From an uncultured Nitrospirales bacterium (lineage in GTDB: Bacteria > Nitrospirota > Nitrospiria > Nitrospirales > UBA8639), in the NCBI GenBank assembly GCA_958295805.1, contig OY282373.1, positions 405,001-469,000 of the forward strand: a stretch of DNA of 64,000 bases. The letters are read 5' to 3'. Below, piece after piece: positions 34,622 through 44,321 of the stretch. The first letter of the stretch is position 1, and each line of letters opens with the position of its first letter. The translations under genes and the position numbers were made by a program. The notes beneath the pieces were generated by a model. That model had not been told where the DNA came from and ran no database searches. It saw nothing but the letters and a program-made list of their open reading frames with translations.

Positions 34622-35442
34622 TCAGCAGTCGGGGACTGGGTCAAAGGACTGACAAGTCGCGCGGATCAGCGGAATCAGGGGCGTCCCGTTGATGTTCAGG
34701 GGTTTCCCCCAGCACGAGTTGTCAATGATGTGTTTTCCATGTTTTTTGAGGACACATTTCCAATTCGCATCGGATTGAAATAACTGCTTGGGTGCCATAT
34801 CCGTTGCGTTCAGAAATTCGAGATAGACGAGGACGACGGGAACGCCAAGCGAAGCCAGCTTCCAGGCCCAAGCGAACCTGTTGGACAACTGGTAATGACT
34901 ATTCATGGAGATATTCCAGGTGTTCCCGTTCGCTGACGCCAGTCCGTGTGCCGACTCCTTGATTGCCCTATCGATTCTGGCGTGATATTCGGGGATGCAC
35001 TCGACTGTATAGGTTTTCCCGATGATTTTCGTGCGCTTTGGCTTCGATGAGGAGAAGTCCTCGCCTATCCTCGATTTCGCACGTGCTGGCGATGTCCAGG
35101 TCAGCGTGGTTGCGTTTCGGGGCACCGCCAGCCACCAGTCTTGAAGTTTGTTTCGGATAGACTTATATCATCCGACGCGGCGCCTTCTCATCCCCAAGCG
35201 TCCGCCCTCGATTGTCGATAGGCTTTCACGACGTCGAGCCTGCCCATGCGGTCTTTTATTTTCTCGATTTCCTTGGGGTAGAAATCGAGCATTGCGCCGC
35301 AAAGCCGAAGCATCCACTTTTTGCGCGAATACCCATGATTTATCTTGATATGACCAGGTCCCCCACAACGAAGCCGATACTCTGGCAGATCACACGTTAG
35401 CTTGATTTCTTTGGAGAGTTCCAGATTCGTTTGTTTTCCCAC
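34622..35442 (-). pseudogene. Frameshifted gene with PD-(D/E)XK-like segment
   Basis: Three frames on the minus strand supply consecutive pieces of one protein. The first (from 35442) reads LRLCGAMLDFYPKEIEKIKD; the middle one (around 35030-35132) reads HADLDIASTCEIEDRRGLLLIEAKAH, containing the D...E-A-K of a PD-(D/E)XK-like site; the third (to 34622) reads LSNRFAWAWKLASLGVPVVL. At least two frameshifts separate them, near 35185 and near 35000. The intact relatives I recall are uncharacterised proteins of ~250-300 residues. The reading frame cannot be translated as it stands, so I call it a pseudogene. Confidence 0.6.
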
Positions 35443-35450
35443 CAGAGAGT

Positions 35451-35813
35451 TTAAGCGGGTCGCAGGCGGATGCGACCGGCCTCAACGATAGCCAGCTTGT
35501 TGGGTAGCCGAGCGACCACTTCGCTCTGGCGTAATGTCTTCTCAATCAGGCCGAGAATGAAGCTGGCCGTCGCATCACGGGGCAACGCGAGCACAACAAT
35601 GCCGTCATAACGTTCGGGCGGATAGTTCCGTATGTCCGCGAAGCCAAAGTCACCGGTCAGGAGGCAGGCTTGGTGATTTTGGGCATAGCGTGCGATGACT
35701 GGGTCTTTGGCACTTCTCAAGCCGATGTCTCGAACGTCTATGGCTTCATGACCGAATCTCTCCAGCAAGGGTTTGGCAGAACGCGGGAGGTCGGCGTCGA
35801 TCAAAAAGCGCAC
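35451..35813 (-). CDS. DUF5615 PIN-like toxin
   Basis: 120 residues. The N-terminus MRFLIDADLPRSAKPLLERFG and the later LTGDFGFADIRNY are the DUF5615/Mut7-C-like PIN fold, with the acidic residues D6, D8 and D54-region expected for a metal-dependent RNase. It forms a pair with the DUF433 gene 8 bases upstream, a recurring VapBC-like arrangement. Activity on RNA is inferred from the family. Confidence 0.8.
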   Translation of the reverse strand: MRFLIDADLPRSAKPLLERFGHEAIDVRDIGLRSAKDPVIARYAQNHQACLLTGDFGFADIRNYPPERYDGIVVLALPRDATASFILGLIEKTLRQSEVVARLPNKLAIVEAGRIRLRPA

Positions 35814-35821
35814 GGAGGAAG

Positions 35822-36046
35822 TCAGCCCATGGGAAGTGGATGGTGGGTTTCCTGTTCAACCAGTTCTTCGGCATACGTGATGGCGGCCCGTATGTCTTCA
35901 ACCGTGACCTCGTACTCCCGGCATATCTCGTCAAAGGTCATTCTGTCCGCCAATCCGCCGAGGATGCGGGCCACTGGTACGCGCGTGCCGAGGATCACTG
36001 GTTTCCCGTGTTGGATCTCAGGATCAATGAGAATTCGTTCATTCAT
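35822..36046 (-). CDS. DUF433 antitoxin
   Basis: 74 residues with the full DUF433 pattern: ILIDPEIQHGKPVILGTRVP, VARILGGLADRMTFDEICREY and VTVEDIRAAITYAEEL. The winged-helix-like domain is thought to bind DNA and autoregulate, while the tail (EQETHHPLPMG) reaches the toxin. First gene of the pair with the DUF5615 toxin. More canonical than the DUF433 protein at 565-768. Confidence 0.85.
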   Translation of the reverse strand: MNERILIDPEIQHGKPVILGTRVPVARILGGLADRMTFDEICREYEVTVEDIRAAITYAEELVEQETHHPLPMG

Positions 36047-36247
36047 GGTCTGGTGTATCGTCTTTGAAAGAAAGCAACAAACTTACGGTATCCAGCTTCG
36101 CTTGCCTGTCCAGCCTTATACCGCACAGTCGAGTGAGACTCAACTCTGAAAAGTTGTGGTCAAGGCTCGCTCGTCGCAAAGACGTTTCTTTACATCCCTG
36201 GTTGTGCTACAAGACCTCTTTTGCCCGTTTTGGGAAAGGAGGGGGTG

Positions 36248-36568
36248 ATGGGATGGGTGTATTTATTCGTCGCGGGTGGGTTTGAGATTGTCTGGGTGGT
36301 CGGGCTTCAATATTCGGATGGGTTGACGCGGCTGTGGCCCAGCGTGGGGACGGTCGCGGCGTTGGGCGTCAGTATGGTGTGTTTGGCGTTGGCCTTGCGC
36401 GCTATCCCCATTGGAACGGCTTATGCGATCTGGACGGGAATCGGCGCGGTGGGGACGGCGATCATCGGCATTCTTTTGTTTCATGAGCCGCGTGACGTTG
36501 TCCGTCTGTTTTTTATCTTTGTGATTGTTGCTGGAATCGTGGGGCTGAAACTGTCCACGCCCAGCTAG
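36248..36568 (+). CDS. sugE: Small multidrug-resistance family exporter, Gdx/SugE type
   Basis: 106 residues, four membrane helices. The TM1 segment MGWVYLFVAGGFEIVWVVGL carries the essential Glu (E14) of SMR proteins, and TM3/4 read AYAIWTGIGAVGTAIIGILLF. The Gdx/SugE subgroup exports guanidinium with protons; the FEIVW and GTAYAIWTGIG signatures fit that group better than EmrE. ATG 36248 has a strong GGAGGGGG just upstream. I looked upstream for a guanidine riboswitch and could not identify one. The gene ends in TAG. Confidence 0.85.
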   Translation: MGWVYLFVAGGFEIVWVVGLQYSDGLTRLWPSVGTVAALGVSMVCLALALRAIPIGTAYAIWTGIGAVGTAIIGILLFHEPRDVVRLFFIFVIVAGIVGLKLSTPS

Positions 36569-36695
36569 CCGGATTTTTTATCCCTGGTCGGGACCAACGA
36601 TTTGTGGTCCCTGAGTCAATCTGTTTGCCCCCACCGCATCAGCCGGCGCTTGGCGGCTTGGCTTTTGCGACTCCTCCTCAAGGGGGGAGTGATTG

Positions 36696-38504
36696 TTAAA
36701 TCGAGAATTGAGAAGTGGGGTCGTTCCTGATCGTTTCTGCCAGAATGTCCTTGTGTTTCAGCGTTTCCAGAACGTCATGGGCCGCGGCCGTAAAGTCTTC
36801 AGGACCGGTGAAGGAAAGATCCGACTCCATGGGCGAAGGGACGGGGTCTTGGCTCATGTAGACCGTCAGCACCGGGACGGGATGGACCAAGGTACGGATG
36901 GCTTCGACGACGTGATCCGCCGGCAGGTGGAACGAGTTTGTGGTGGAAATCAGGACGAGCCCGGTATCGAGTAACAACCGCGCCACTTCGCCGTAGCGAC
37001 GAATGGTTTCTTCGGCGTCTCCCTCTCGCAAATCCGCGTCAAGCCCGTGTCGAAGGTTTTCCGGATCCAGCGTGTACGCATACCGTCCGTCGGCCACGAG
37101 CATGGATTCCAACTGTTTGGCCAGGAAGGTTTTGCCCGTGACGTCCGGGCCGATGAGAAGAACCAGCGCCGCCCGATGGCCGTAGTGTCTGGCACGGTCC
37201 CCTACGGTGACGTCCCCTTTGATCCAGGCAAAGTCGCGTTGTCGGGCCTCGATCCGAAGGGTTTCTTCACGATCGTGGACCATCGCGGTGATGATGCCTC
37301 CCCCGGACACGTCGTAGTCGTCAACGAGGACAAAGCGTCCCGTGGTCTCAAAATCGGCGTACAGATCAAAGGCAAGCGGGGCTTTGGCTTGGATGGTGAT
37401 ATCCGCCACCTCGTTTCGCTGAACGACGGTTCTGGCGTCCTGGGCATCCAACGAGAGGTTGTCGGCATCAACGATGCGATGAACGGCGGCCACGTGGCAT
37501 TCGATTTCGCGCGTGCCCAGCCGTATCAGATAGGAGGCGTTCAGCGTCAGGGGACGTCGCCCGAGCCAGAAGAGATTTGCACGAAAGGTGGTCGAGACGA
37601 GTGGGATGGAATCTTCGTGACCGATGATCTCTCCGCGTTCGACGAAAATTTGTTCGTCCAGGGTAATGCCCACGGATTGGCCGGCCTCGGCGTGGGTTGG
37701 GGGCGGCTCACTATTAAATGCTTCCACGGTTTGGACGACCGCGGTTTTGTTTGAGGGGGCGAAGATCAACCGATCTCCGACGTGGAGGCGTCCGGAGGTG
37801 AGGCGTCCCGCCAGAATCCGACGAGCGTCAAATTTGTACACGTCTTGAAGCGGCAACCGCAGGGGTTGTTCCGCCTCGTCGGACGTCGAAGAAAATTCGG
37901 CCAGGGAGTTCAACACCGTGGGGCCGGCGAACCAGGACATGTGCGGACTGGGATGCGCGATGTTCTCCCCGAGTTTGGCGCTGGCGGGGATCACGAACTG
38001 CGGCGTGACCTTGAGTTGGGAAAGGAATTCTCGATACTCCTTTTCAATGCCGTGAAACGTATCCTGTCGGTATCCCACCAGGTCCATTTTGTTCACGACC
38101 ACCGTGACGTGTTTGACGCCCAACATGGAGAGCAGGAGGCCGTGTCGTTTGGATTGATCCTTGACGCCTTCCAGTGCGTCGATGAGCAGCAAGGCGGCTT
38201 CGGCTCGTGCGGCGCCGGACACCATGTTTTTCAGGAATTCCTTATGCCCGGGGGCATCGATAATGATGTATTGGCGCCCGGCCCACTGAAAAAACGTTCG
38301 AGCGGTATCAATCGTAATGCCCTGCTGTTGTTCTTCCAGGAACGCGTCGAATAAAAAGGCGTATTCAAATTCTTTGCCTTGTTGTTTGCAAATGGCCTGA
38401 ATTTTCTCGATTTTGCCCTCCGGCAGGGTGCCCGTGTCGGCATACAAGCGCCCCAGCAGGGTGGACTTGCCGTGGTCCACGCTGCCCACGATGACGATGT
38501 TCAT
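36696..38504 (-). CDS. cysN: Sulfate adenylyltransferase large subunit CysN fused to a degenerate APS-kinase-like domain
   Basis: 602 residues. The first ~420 are an EF-Tu-like GTPase: [14 protein letters not shown] (P-loop), DTARTFFQ (switch I), DAPGHKEF (G3), NKMDLV (G4), then two beta-barrels. With CysD it makes APS from ATP and sulfate. The C-terminal ~170 residues resemble CysC, but the P-loop is GPDVTGKT instead of GLSGAGKS, DGDNVR has become DPENLR, and the FISP.R motif is NSFHLP. The kinase may thus be inactive, which fits an APS (not PAPS) reductase in the operon. Start 38504 gives [10 protein letters not shown]; an upstream ATG at 38549 would overlap cysD. Confidence 0.85.
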   Translation of the reverse strand: MNIVIVGSVDHGKSTLLGRLYADTGTLPEGKIEKIQAICKQQGKEFEYAFLFDAFLEEQQQGITIDTARTFFQWAGRQYIIIDAPGHKEFLKNMVSGAARAEAALLLIDALEGVKDQSKRHGLLLSMLGVKHVTVVVNKMDLVGYRQDTFHGIEKEYREFLSQLKVTPQFVIPASAKLGENIAHPSPHMSWFAGPTVLNSLAEFSSTSDEAEQPLRLPLQDVYKFDARRILAGRLTSGRLHVGDRLIFAPSNKTAVVQTVEAFNSEPPPTHAEAGQSVGITLDEQIFVERGEIIGHEDSIPLVSTTFRANLFWLGRRPLTLNASYLIRLGTREIECHVAAVHRIVDADNLSLDAQDARTVVQRNEVADITIQAKAPLAFDLYADFETTGRFVLVDDYDVSGGGIITAMVHDREETLRIEARQRDFAWIKGDVTVGDRARHYGHRAALVLLIGPDVTGKTFLAKQLESMLVADGRYAYTLDPENLRHGLDADLREGDAEETIRRYGEVARLLLDTGLVLISTTNSFHLPADHVVEAIRTLVHPVPVLTVYMSQDPVPSPMESDLSFTGPEDFTAAAHDVLETLKHKDILAETIRNDPTSQFSI

Positions 38505-38535
38505 GCTGTCCCGACTCTCGGTCGCGGTCTGAGGA

Positions 38536-39333
38536 TTACATGTAGCCATCTTTGCGGAGTAACTCCATGCCTCGGCCTTCGTCCTGGGCCCGTCCGGCTC
38601 GTTCGGCTACGTTGGTGGCGCGCAGTTCGTCGATAATTTCATCAACGGTGCTGGCCGTGGACGTGATGGGAAACGTACACGGGGCGCAACCCAAACTTCG
38701 ATACCGGGTGCCGTTCCCCTTATTGAGGTACAAATCCATGAAGGGAATGGTTTCGAGTTTGATGTATTCCCAGATGTTGATCTCGGTCCAATCCAACAGA
38801 GGATGGATCCGAATGTGGGTGCCGGGGGGAAACGAGGTTTTGAATTGATCCCACAGTTCCGGCGGTTGGTCACGAAAATCCCAATCGTTGTTTTTATCGC
38901 GGGGAGAAAAGTAGCGTTCTTTGGCGCGGGTACCTTCCTCGTCGGCGCGCACGCCCAGGATGATGCCCGTATATCCTTTTTCTTCCAGCAGGAGTTTCAA
39001 TCCTTCGGTTTTTAACGCGGTGCAGCATTCGACGCGACCGCGCTCGTGGTTCATGCCTTCGGCCAGAGCTTTTTTGTTCTGTCCCACGACCAAGTTGAGG
39101 CGCCATTCGCGTGCCAGACGATCGCGATACTCAATCATGGCGGGAATTTTGTAACTGGTATCGACGTGCAGGAGCGGAAACGGCACGTGGCCGAAGAAGG
39201 CTTTGCGAGTCAACCACAACAGCACGGTGGAATCTTTTCCCATGGACCAGAGCATGGCCAGGTTCTCGAAGTGTCGATAGGCTTCACGAAGAATATAGAC
39301 GCTTTGATCTTCTAACCGTCGGAGATGTCTCAT
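38536..39333 (-). CDS. cysD: Sulfate adenylyltransferase small subunit
   Basis: 265 residues. ATP-pyrophosphatase-fold subunit that adenylates sulfate, partnered by Cys[21 protein letters not shown] and [14 protein letters not shown] (PP-loop SMGKDS) open the protein; [18 protein letters not shown] and [10 protein letters not shown] follow, and the C-terminal KDGYM closes it as in other CysD proteins. ATG 39333 ([10 protein letters not shown]) is chosen: the upstream frame extension has no homology, and this ATG overlaps the previous stop by four bases. Confidence 0.93.
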   Translation of the reverse strand: MRHLRRLEDQSVYILREAYRHFENLAMLWSMGKDSTVLLWLTRKAFFGHVPFPLLHVDTSYKIPAMIEYRDRLAREWRLNLVVGQNKKALAEGMNHERGRVECCTALKTEGLKLLLEEKGYTGIILGVRADEEGTRAKERYFSPRDKNNDWDFRDQPPELWDQFKTSFPPGTHIRIHPLLDWTEINIWEYIKLETIPFMDLYLNKGNGTRYRSLGCAPCTFPITSTASTVDEIIDELRATNVAERAGRAQDEGRGMELLRKDGYM

Positions 39334-40406
39334 GCGTGAACCACCTTGTTCTCCGGCAAACGTGAGGGCGCGGGAGTTGAGGTGAGGTCCGCCAGTTTGT
39401 GTGCGGCAACGCCCGACGCCAGGGCACGTTGCGCCAACGGAACCCCTGCGGCAATGGACGACGCTTGCCCCGCCGCATACAGCAGCGTGGCGGCATTGTA
39501 GATGACCCAATCGCGAAGCCGGTCGCGAATCTGGTTGTGCAGCACCTTGTGAATTATCGCAGCCTCCTGAGCCGGCACGGATTCCGAAGAGGACGGGGAC
39601 GGAAGGGCCATCGTGGAAAATGAACCCAGGGGGAGATGAACGTCTTCGGGTGTGAGGGTCAGGGGCGTCACGCGGTCTTGGCGCAGTTCCCGCATGATGG
39701 TTGGGGTTGCAATGGACAGTTCCGGGAAGCCTTCGATCCCCTGAAACACGAGAAGGCGCTGCCCGCCGAGCATGGATGCCGCTTCCGGGATTTTTCCCAG
39801 GTACGGAGGATGGGCCACGCCCACCACTTGCGATTGCGCTCGTGCGGGATTCAGCAGTCGGGCGACTTGATGAAACACGTTTTGAGCACCCAGTTCCTCT
39901 CGCAGGGCTAACAATTTGGCCAACGGCGGGTGATACAACGCCAGGTCCAGGTACGCGAATCCCTTCTCTTGCAAGACGTCGGGCAGGTCCGGCGCCTGCG
40001 AAGTCACGGGAATCCCAAGTTCCCCTAACAGCCGAGGCAGGTCGGAGGCCGCGGACGAGGTTTCGATGCCGTGAAACAGAATGGTGGCTCCTGCGGACGC
40101 GGCAACGATGGCCGCGGGAATACAGACGTGCAGGGTATTGTGTTTTTCAGCGTACACCGGCACGTCTACCACGTTGAAGTCGGCCGGCGTCTTGACGGGG
40201 GAGACGTAGCTTCGCGTTGCCGAGGTGAACGAGGCCAATTCCGCCACGGCTTCCAGCTTGATCCGCATGGCCATCAAAAAGGCACCGACTTGATACGGGG
40301 TGGCCTTGCCCTCAATCAGCGCGTGGGCCGCCTGTTTGGCCTCGTCCCAGGAAAGGTCTTTGGTGCCGCGTTGGCCCTTTCCGATTTTGGTGATGAGTTG
40401 GTGCAT
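39330..40406 (-). CDS. Anthranilate phosphoribosyltransferase-like protein (TrpD2/YbiB type)
   Basis: 358 residues of the class III glycosyltransferase fold: an N-terminal helical domain ([33 protein letters not shown]) and an alpha/beta domain with [25 protein letters not shown]. The PRPP-binding signature GTGGD of true TrpD is replaced around the ADFNVVDVP region, so tryptophan synthesis is unlikely; YbiB-like paralogues bind nucleic acids. Its conserved-looking position inside a sulfur-assimilation operon is unexplained. Overlaps cysD by four bases. Confidence 0.7.
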   Translation of the reverse strand: MHQLITKIGKGQRGTKDLSWDEAKQAAHALIEGKATPYQVGAFLMAMRIKLEAVAELASFTSATRSYVSPVKTPADFNVVDVPVYAEKHNTLHVCIPAAIVAASAGATILFHGIETSSAASDLPRLLGELGIPVTSQAPDLPDVLQEKGFAYLDLALYHPPLAKLLALREELGAQNVFHQVARLLNPARAQSQVVGVAHPPYLGKIPEAASMLGGQRLLVFQGIEGFPELSIATPTIMRELRQDRVTPLTLTPEDVHLPLGSFSTMALPSPSSSESVPAQEAAIIHKVLHNQIRDRLRDWVIYNAATLLYAAGQASSIAAGVPLAQRALASGVAAHKLADLTSTPAPSRLPENKVVHA

Positions 40407-40448
40407 CGGTGGCGTTGAACGTCAGGAAGAGTGGCGGATGCCAGTCGG

Positions 40449-41165
40449 TTATTGATGAAGCCCACATTCGGTTTTTTCAGTGCTCTGCCATCGACCGGAG
40501 CGCGGATCATCGCCCGGATGAACGGGCGCGGTACAGTGCGTGCATCCAATGCTGGGATAGTGTTGATCGTGCAGGCGGTTGTACGGCACGTCGTGCGTGT
40601 TGACGTAGGTCCACACGTCATCGTTGGTCCATGCCGCAAGCGGATTCAATTTGACGAGGCCGAACGCGGCGTCCCACTCAACCAGACCCGCACGGGCTCG
40701 CGTCGGCGTCTGGTCCCGGCGAATGCCGGTTATCCAAGCGGCATAGTGTTGTAAAACTTTGGTCAACGGATCGACTTTGCGAAGTCGGCAGCATTCGTCA
40801 GGTTGTCGTATCCACAACAGATCGCCGAATCGTTCAGCCTGTTGGGCGGGCGTGAGTTCCGGTTTGACTTGAATCACCTGTTCGGCCGGCACGCGGTATC
40901 GAGCCATCAGGCGGTCGCGCACCTCGTAGGTTTCCGGAAACAGGAAGTCCGTGTCCAAGTAAAAGAGAGAGGCTTGAGGATTGAGCCGGTACATCATGTC
41001 CCAAAGCACCATGTCTTCCGCACCGAAGCTACACGCCAACACGATCTTCGGAAAAAACCGTTGGAAGGCATATTGCAAGACCTCTTGAGGTGATTGGGCC
41101 TCAAAGCGTTGATTCAGTTCTTGCAGTTCTTCCGTTGAAAAATTCGCTTGCACCATTTCCGTCAC
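40449..41165 (-). CDS. cysH: Assimilatory APS reductase (CysH family, 4Fe-4S type)
   Basis: 238 residues. The PP-loop-like core is present (IVLACSFGAEDMVLWDMM, TDFLFPETYEVRD) and, importantly, the CC...CxxC cluster ligands: DECCRLRKVDPL and GCTHCTAPV. This marks the Fe-S-containing APS-reducing group rather than the PAPS-reducing E. coli type. The catalytic C-terminal ECGLH motif (TECGLHQ) is intact. GTG 41165 is chosen because AGGAG lies 7 bases upstream; alternatives are 41198 and 41156. Located between the sulfite reductase and trpD-like genes. Confidence 0.9.
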   Translation of the reverse strand: MTEMVQANFSTEELQELNQRFEAQSPQEVLQYAFQRFFPKIVLACSFGAEDMVLWDMMYRLNPQASLFYLDTDFLFPETYEVRDRLMARYRVPAEQVIQVKPELTPAQQAERFGDLLWIRQPDECCRLRKVDPLTKVLQHYAAWITGIRRDQTPTRARAGLVEWDAAFGLVKLNPLAAWTNDDVWTYVNTHDVPYNRLHDQHYPSIGCTHCTAPVHPGDDPRSGRWQSTEKTECGLHQ

Positions 41166-41207
41166 GTGAGGCTCCTGACCGCAATGAGCAATCAACAATC
41201 AAAGAAG

Positions 41208-43739
41208 CTAGGCTCCGACTTTTTCCACCAACACCTTGAAATGTTGTGCCGCCGGGTCCAATGGATTTTCCGCGAGCACGGTATGTCCATCGTTGCGAAG
41301 ACTCATCGGCACGTTGGTAATGGGGTCGCCGGCATCCAGCCACACTTCCAAGCGTTCGCCTTCATCCATCATTTCGAGCTTCAACTTGGTTTTCACGTAG
41401 TTGAGCGGGCACATGACCCCGCGAAGATCCAGCACTGTCGCCTCTTCAGCGGGTTCGCTGCTCGCCGGGGGGTTGCCCTGAACTTGTTGAAGGGTCTCTG
41501 CTTCGGGAGCGGGACGGGTTTCATCAGACGTTTCTCCGAGTGTGAGGTCCTGCCCCATTTGCTCAGTCAGTTGACGGCAGACCTCCACGAAATCCTTGGC
41601 AAACGTCATTTTCTCTTGGGTATAGTCGGCAGTGCTCTTGTCTTTGGAGCCGAGATCGCCGGTTTTGCTGGAAAGCGTTCGGTAGGCTTCGGGGATCAAT
41701 CCGTTTTGCCGAGCCGCAAACTGATCAAATTCAGCCAAGGTGTCGGCATCGGAATTCGGATCAATGCCTTCGGTCACCAGCAAGGCCTTGGCCCCGGCGA
41801 CCACCGCACGGTACGCCTTGTTGATGGCCATGGCGAACTGATGTTTCTCGGCGAGCATGCGAGCGTGATACAGTTCCTGTTCCGCTTCCAGGATGCGGTT
41901 GTCGATCATTTCCAGGGCGCCGCCGGCACATTCCCCCGGGCCAAGGTCTTCCACGGAAAATTTCTCGTCCGCTTCCCAATCGAAATAGTGAGAGGGATCG
42001 TCTTCGTAGGCAGGCAGAATCGAATGGGGAATCAGTTCTTCTTTCAATGTGGCTTTGCCCGTGCGCTGAATGAAGCCGAATAGATTTTCTCCGTCTTGCC
42101 GGTCCCGTCGATAGAGGTCGATTACGTGCGAAATCGCCGCCGGAACGTTTTTGGCCGGCAGTTTGACGGTCATGTGCCCAATCTGCGCCGTTCCATTGAT
42201 TTGCCCACCCAGATGGAGTTCATACACCGGGGCCACATGGGAGCCGACGCGCTTTCCGACGCCGTGCAATCCAATGGTGGCCGTATGATGTTGGGCACAG
42301 GAATTGTGGCAACCGCTGACGTGAACCGTGGTGCCTTTCAGATCCTCCGGGACCTGACCGGGCGGGAAGACTTCGGCTAAGGCCCGGGCCAAGCCTTTGG
42401 ATGACGTGATGCCTAAGCCACACGTGTCCGTTCCCGGGCAGGCGACAATGTCTTCGGTTTTATTGGCCCCGGGTTGGCCTAAGCCGTGCGTCTCCAGTTC
42501 TTGATACATCGACTCCAACCGGCTTTCAGGAATCCATCGAACGATCACGTTCTGTCCAATGGTGGTGCGGATATTGCCGTTGGCATATTGCTCGGCCAGG
42601 TCGGCCACCGCCAACATTTGATCCGCCGTGATGTCGCCGGTGGGCAGTCGCAGCACGGCCGCGACGAATCCCTCCTGCCGTTGCTTGACGACGTTGGTGC
42701 GTCGCCACGTCGCAAAGGGCGCGTCCGACGCGAGGCCCTGCCCGTTGCTCCCATTCCGCTTCGTCCCCCTCACCCTCCCGTCTCCCTCAAGGGGAGAGGG
42801 TGATATTGGGGTGGGCATGAGTAAGGGAGCCGGATCGTGGTGTTCCAGCAACGTGAGGGGCTGCCGTGACGGCGTGTTGCCGAACGTGTCGTGATACGCG
42901 CGTTCCCAGCGACGCCGGAATTCTTCAAACCCCAATTTTTCAATCACGAATTTCATTCTCGCCTTGCTTCGGTTCTTCCGGTTGCCGAGGGTGTCGAACA
43001 CCTTGATCACGGCCTCGATAGACGGGATCACGTCGTCCATCGGCACGAATTCCCGCAGAAGATGGGCAATCCGCGGTGCCGCACCAAGCCCGCCCCCGAC
43101 AGACATCCTGAAGCCGATGGTGCCGTCTTCGGCTTTCACGGCCAGGAGACCGACGTCGTGGATCGGGGTCATGGCGCAATCATGCCGGCACCCGGACAGG
43201 GCAATTTTGAATTTCCGCGGCAGGCTCTGATTCAGCGGATTTCGCAACAAGTGAGAGGCAATGGTCTTGGCGTAGGGCGTCACGTCGAACACTTCCCCTT
43301 GGCACACGCCGGCCAAGTGGCAGGCCGTCACGTTGCGCACGGTATTGGCGCACGCTTCTCGCGTGGTGAGCCCCACTTCCGCGAGTTTTCGCATCACCGT
43401 ACTGACTTGAGGCAAGGGAACAAAGTGAAGTTGAACGTCTTGCCGAGTGGTGACGTGGCCGACGCCGGTGGCATAGGCGTCGGCCAGTTCAGCGAGGCGG
43501 CGGAGTTGGTTCGACGTCAGGCCGCCGAATGGAATTTTGATTCGCACCATTTGCACGTCCGGTTGCCGTTGTCCATAGATGCCGTATTGCAACCGGAACG
43601 GCTTAAACAGGTCCATGGGGGTCTCCCCGTCCTGTAACCGTTTCACTTCATCTTCAAAGGTTTCAATTTCCTCCTGAATCTCTTGAGGAATGGGCATGGT
43701 GTGAATTTCAGGAATGGTAGCGAAACGGTCGGTTTTCAT
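41208..43739 (-). CDS. Sulfite reductase fused to HEPN-like and TusA domains
   Basis: 843 residues. About 1-600 is a siroheme/4Fe-4S nitrite/sulfite reductase with two homologous halves. Each half carries the C-x5-C...C-x3-C pattern: CHLAGVC with SGCRHDC, and CPGTDTC with SGCHNSC. Residues about 640-770 look like a helical HEPN-type domain (ILEAEQELYHARMLAEKHQF). The last ~75 residues are a TusA sulfur carrier (LDLRGVMCPLNYVKTKLKLE, with the conserved Cys-Pro). A ~20-residue loop near 305-326 is encoded by an intergenic-type repeat (42766-42820). The enzyme would reduce sulfite to sulfide, and the TusA tail may hand sulfur on. GGAGGG precedes the ATG; follows the Rrf2 gene in the operon. Confidence 0.85.
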   Translation of the reverse strand: MKTDRFATIPEIHTMPIPQEIQEEIETFEDEVKRLQDGETPMDLFKPFRLQYGIYGQRQPDVQMVRIKIPFGGLTSNQLRRLAELADAYATGVGHVTTRQDVQLHFVPLPQVSTVMRKLAEVGLTTREACANTVRNVTACHLAGVCQGEVFDVTPYAKTIASHLLRNPLNQSLPRKFKIALSGCRHDCAMTPIHDVGLLAVKAEDGTIGFRMSVGGGLGAAPRIAHLLREFVPMDDVIPSIEAVIKVFDTLGNRKNRSKARMKFVIEKLGFEEFRRRWERAYHDTFGNTPSRQPLTLLEHHDPAPLLMPTPISPSPLEGDGRVRGTKRNGSNGQGLASDAPFATWRRTNVVKQRQEGFVAAVLRLPTGDITADQMLAVADLAEQYANGNIRTTIGQNVIVRWIPESRLESMYQELETHGLGQPGANKTEDIVACPGTDTCGLGITSSKGLARALAEVFPPGQVPEDLKGTTVHVSGCHNSCAQHHTATIGLHGVGKRVGSHVAPVYELHLGGQINGTAQIGHMTVKLPAKNVPAAISHVIDLYRRDRQDGENLFGFIQRTGKATLKEELIPHSILPAYEDDPSHYFDWEADEKFSVEDLGPGECAGGALEMIDNRILEAEQELYHARMLAEKHQFAMAINKAYRAVVAGAKALLVTEGIDPNSDADTLAEFDQFAARQNGLIPEAYRTLSSKTGDLGSKDKSTADYTQEKMTFAKDFVEVCRQLTEQMGQDLTLGETSDETRPAPEAETLQQVQGNPPASSEPAEEATVLDLRGVMCPLNYVKTKLKLEMMDEGERLEVWLDAGDPITNVPMSLRNDGHTVLAENPLDPAAQHFKVLVEKVGA
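42766..42820. repeat. Intergenic-type GC-rich repeat inside the sulfite reductase gene
   Basis: CCCCCTCACCCTCCCG ... GGGGAGAGGG, then TGATATTGGGGTG. The same CCCTCACC.../GGGAGAGG hairpin design occurs outside genes at about 1905-1965, 16612-16668 and 20165-20215. Here it is translated in frame between the two halves of the enzyme. Confidence 0.65.
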
Positions 43740-43835
43740 GGTGTCCCTCCGGGTGTCAGTGGTCGGTGTCCCGTGGTCAGTGTTTGCAGTTTCTTCATCG
43801 GGTCACTGGCCACCGGCCACGGTCATGGTGTCGAA

Positions 43836-44291
43836 TTAAATGTGATACATCGGCGCCCGGGTTTGTTCGATCTGCCGATGCCGTTCGATCAAGGTTTCAA
43901 GCGTGACGGACTGCAAGACTTCTCGTTCGGCTTGGCGAACGCGCTCCCATATTGTCGATAAGAACGATTCCTGCTGGAGAGATCGTAATGAATGGCCGTT
44001 CATCCCTGCGTCCGGTGCGTTGGATTCCGCGGAACCGTTCAGTGCTTCCACGATGGAAATCAACGACACCTGAGACGGGGGGCGCCGAAGCATGTATCCT
44101 CCCTGGGGCCCTCTGAGACTCTCCACCACCCCGCCTTGTTTCAAGGCATGAAGCACTTGCTCAAGAAAGCGGGCAGGGATGGATTGCCGGCGAGCAATGA
44201 CCTTGGCTTGAATGGGCCCCTCGCCATATCGTAAAGCCAGGTCCAACGTCGCAAAGATGGCATACCGTATTTTCAGGGGAATTTTGAACAT
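43836..44291 (-). CDS. Rrf2-family transcriptional regulator (CymR-like)
   Basis: 151 residues. The winged helix is clear: LKIRYAIFATLDLALRYGEG, IPARFLEQVLHALKQGGVVESLRGPQGGYML. No cysteine is present at all, so it does not bind an Fe-S cluster as IscR or NsrR do; it resembles CymR, the cysteine-synthesis repressor. It is the first gene of the sulfate operon and is preceded by a strong promoter with an Rrf2-type palindrome, so autorepression and control of the operon are likely. Confidence 0.88.
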   Translation of the reverse strand: MFKIPLKIRYAIFATLDLALRYGEGPIQAKVIARRQSIPARFLEQVLHALKQGGVVESLRGPQGGYMLRRPPSQVSLISIVEALNGSAESNAPDAGMNGHSLRSLQQESFLSTIWERVRQAEREVLQSVTLETLIERHRQIEQTRAPMYHI

Positions 44292-44321
44292 AGGGCGCCG
44301 TCTATTTCTTAATCTATATAT

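Noticed and set aside
36064-36247. Guanidine riboswitch upstream of sugE
   Set aside because: I could not find the paired ACGR loops or other conserved cores by eye.
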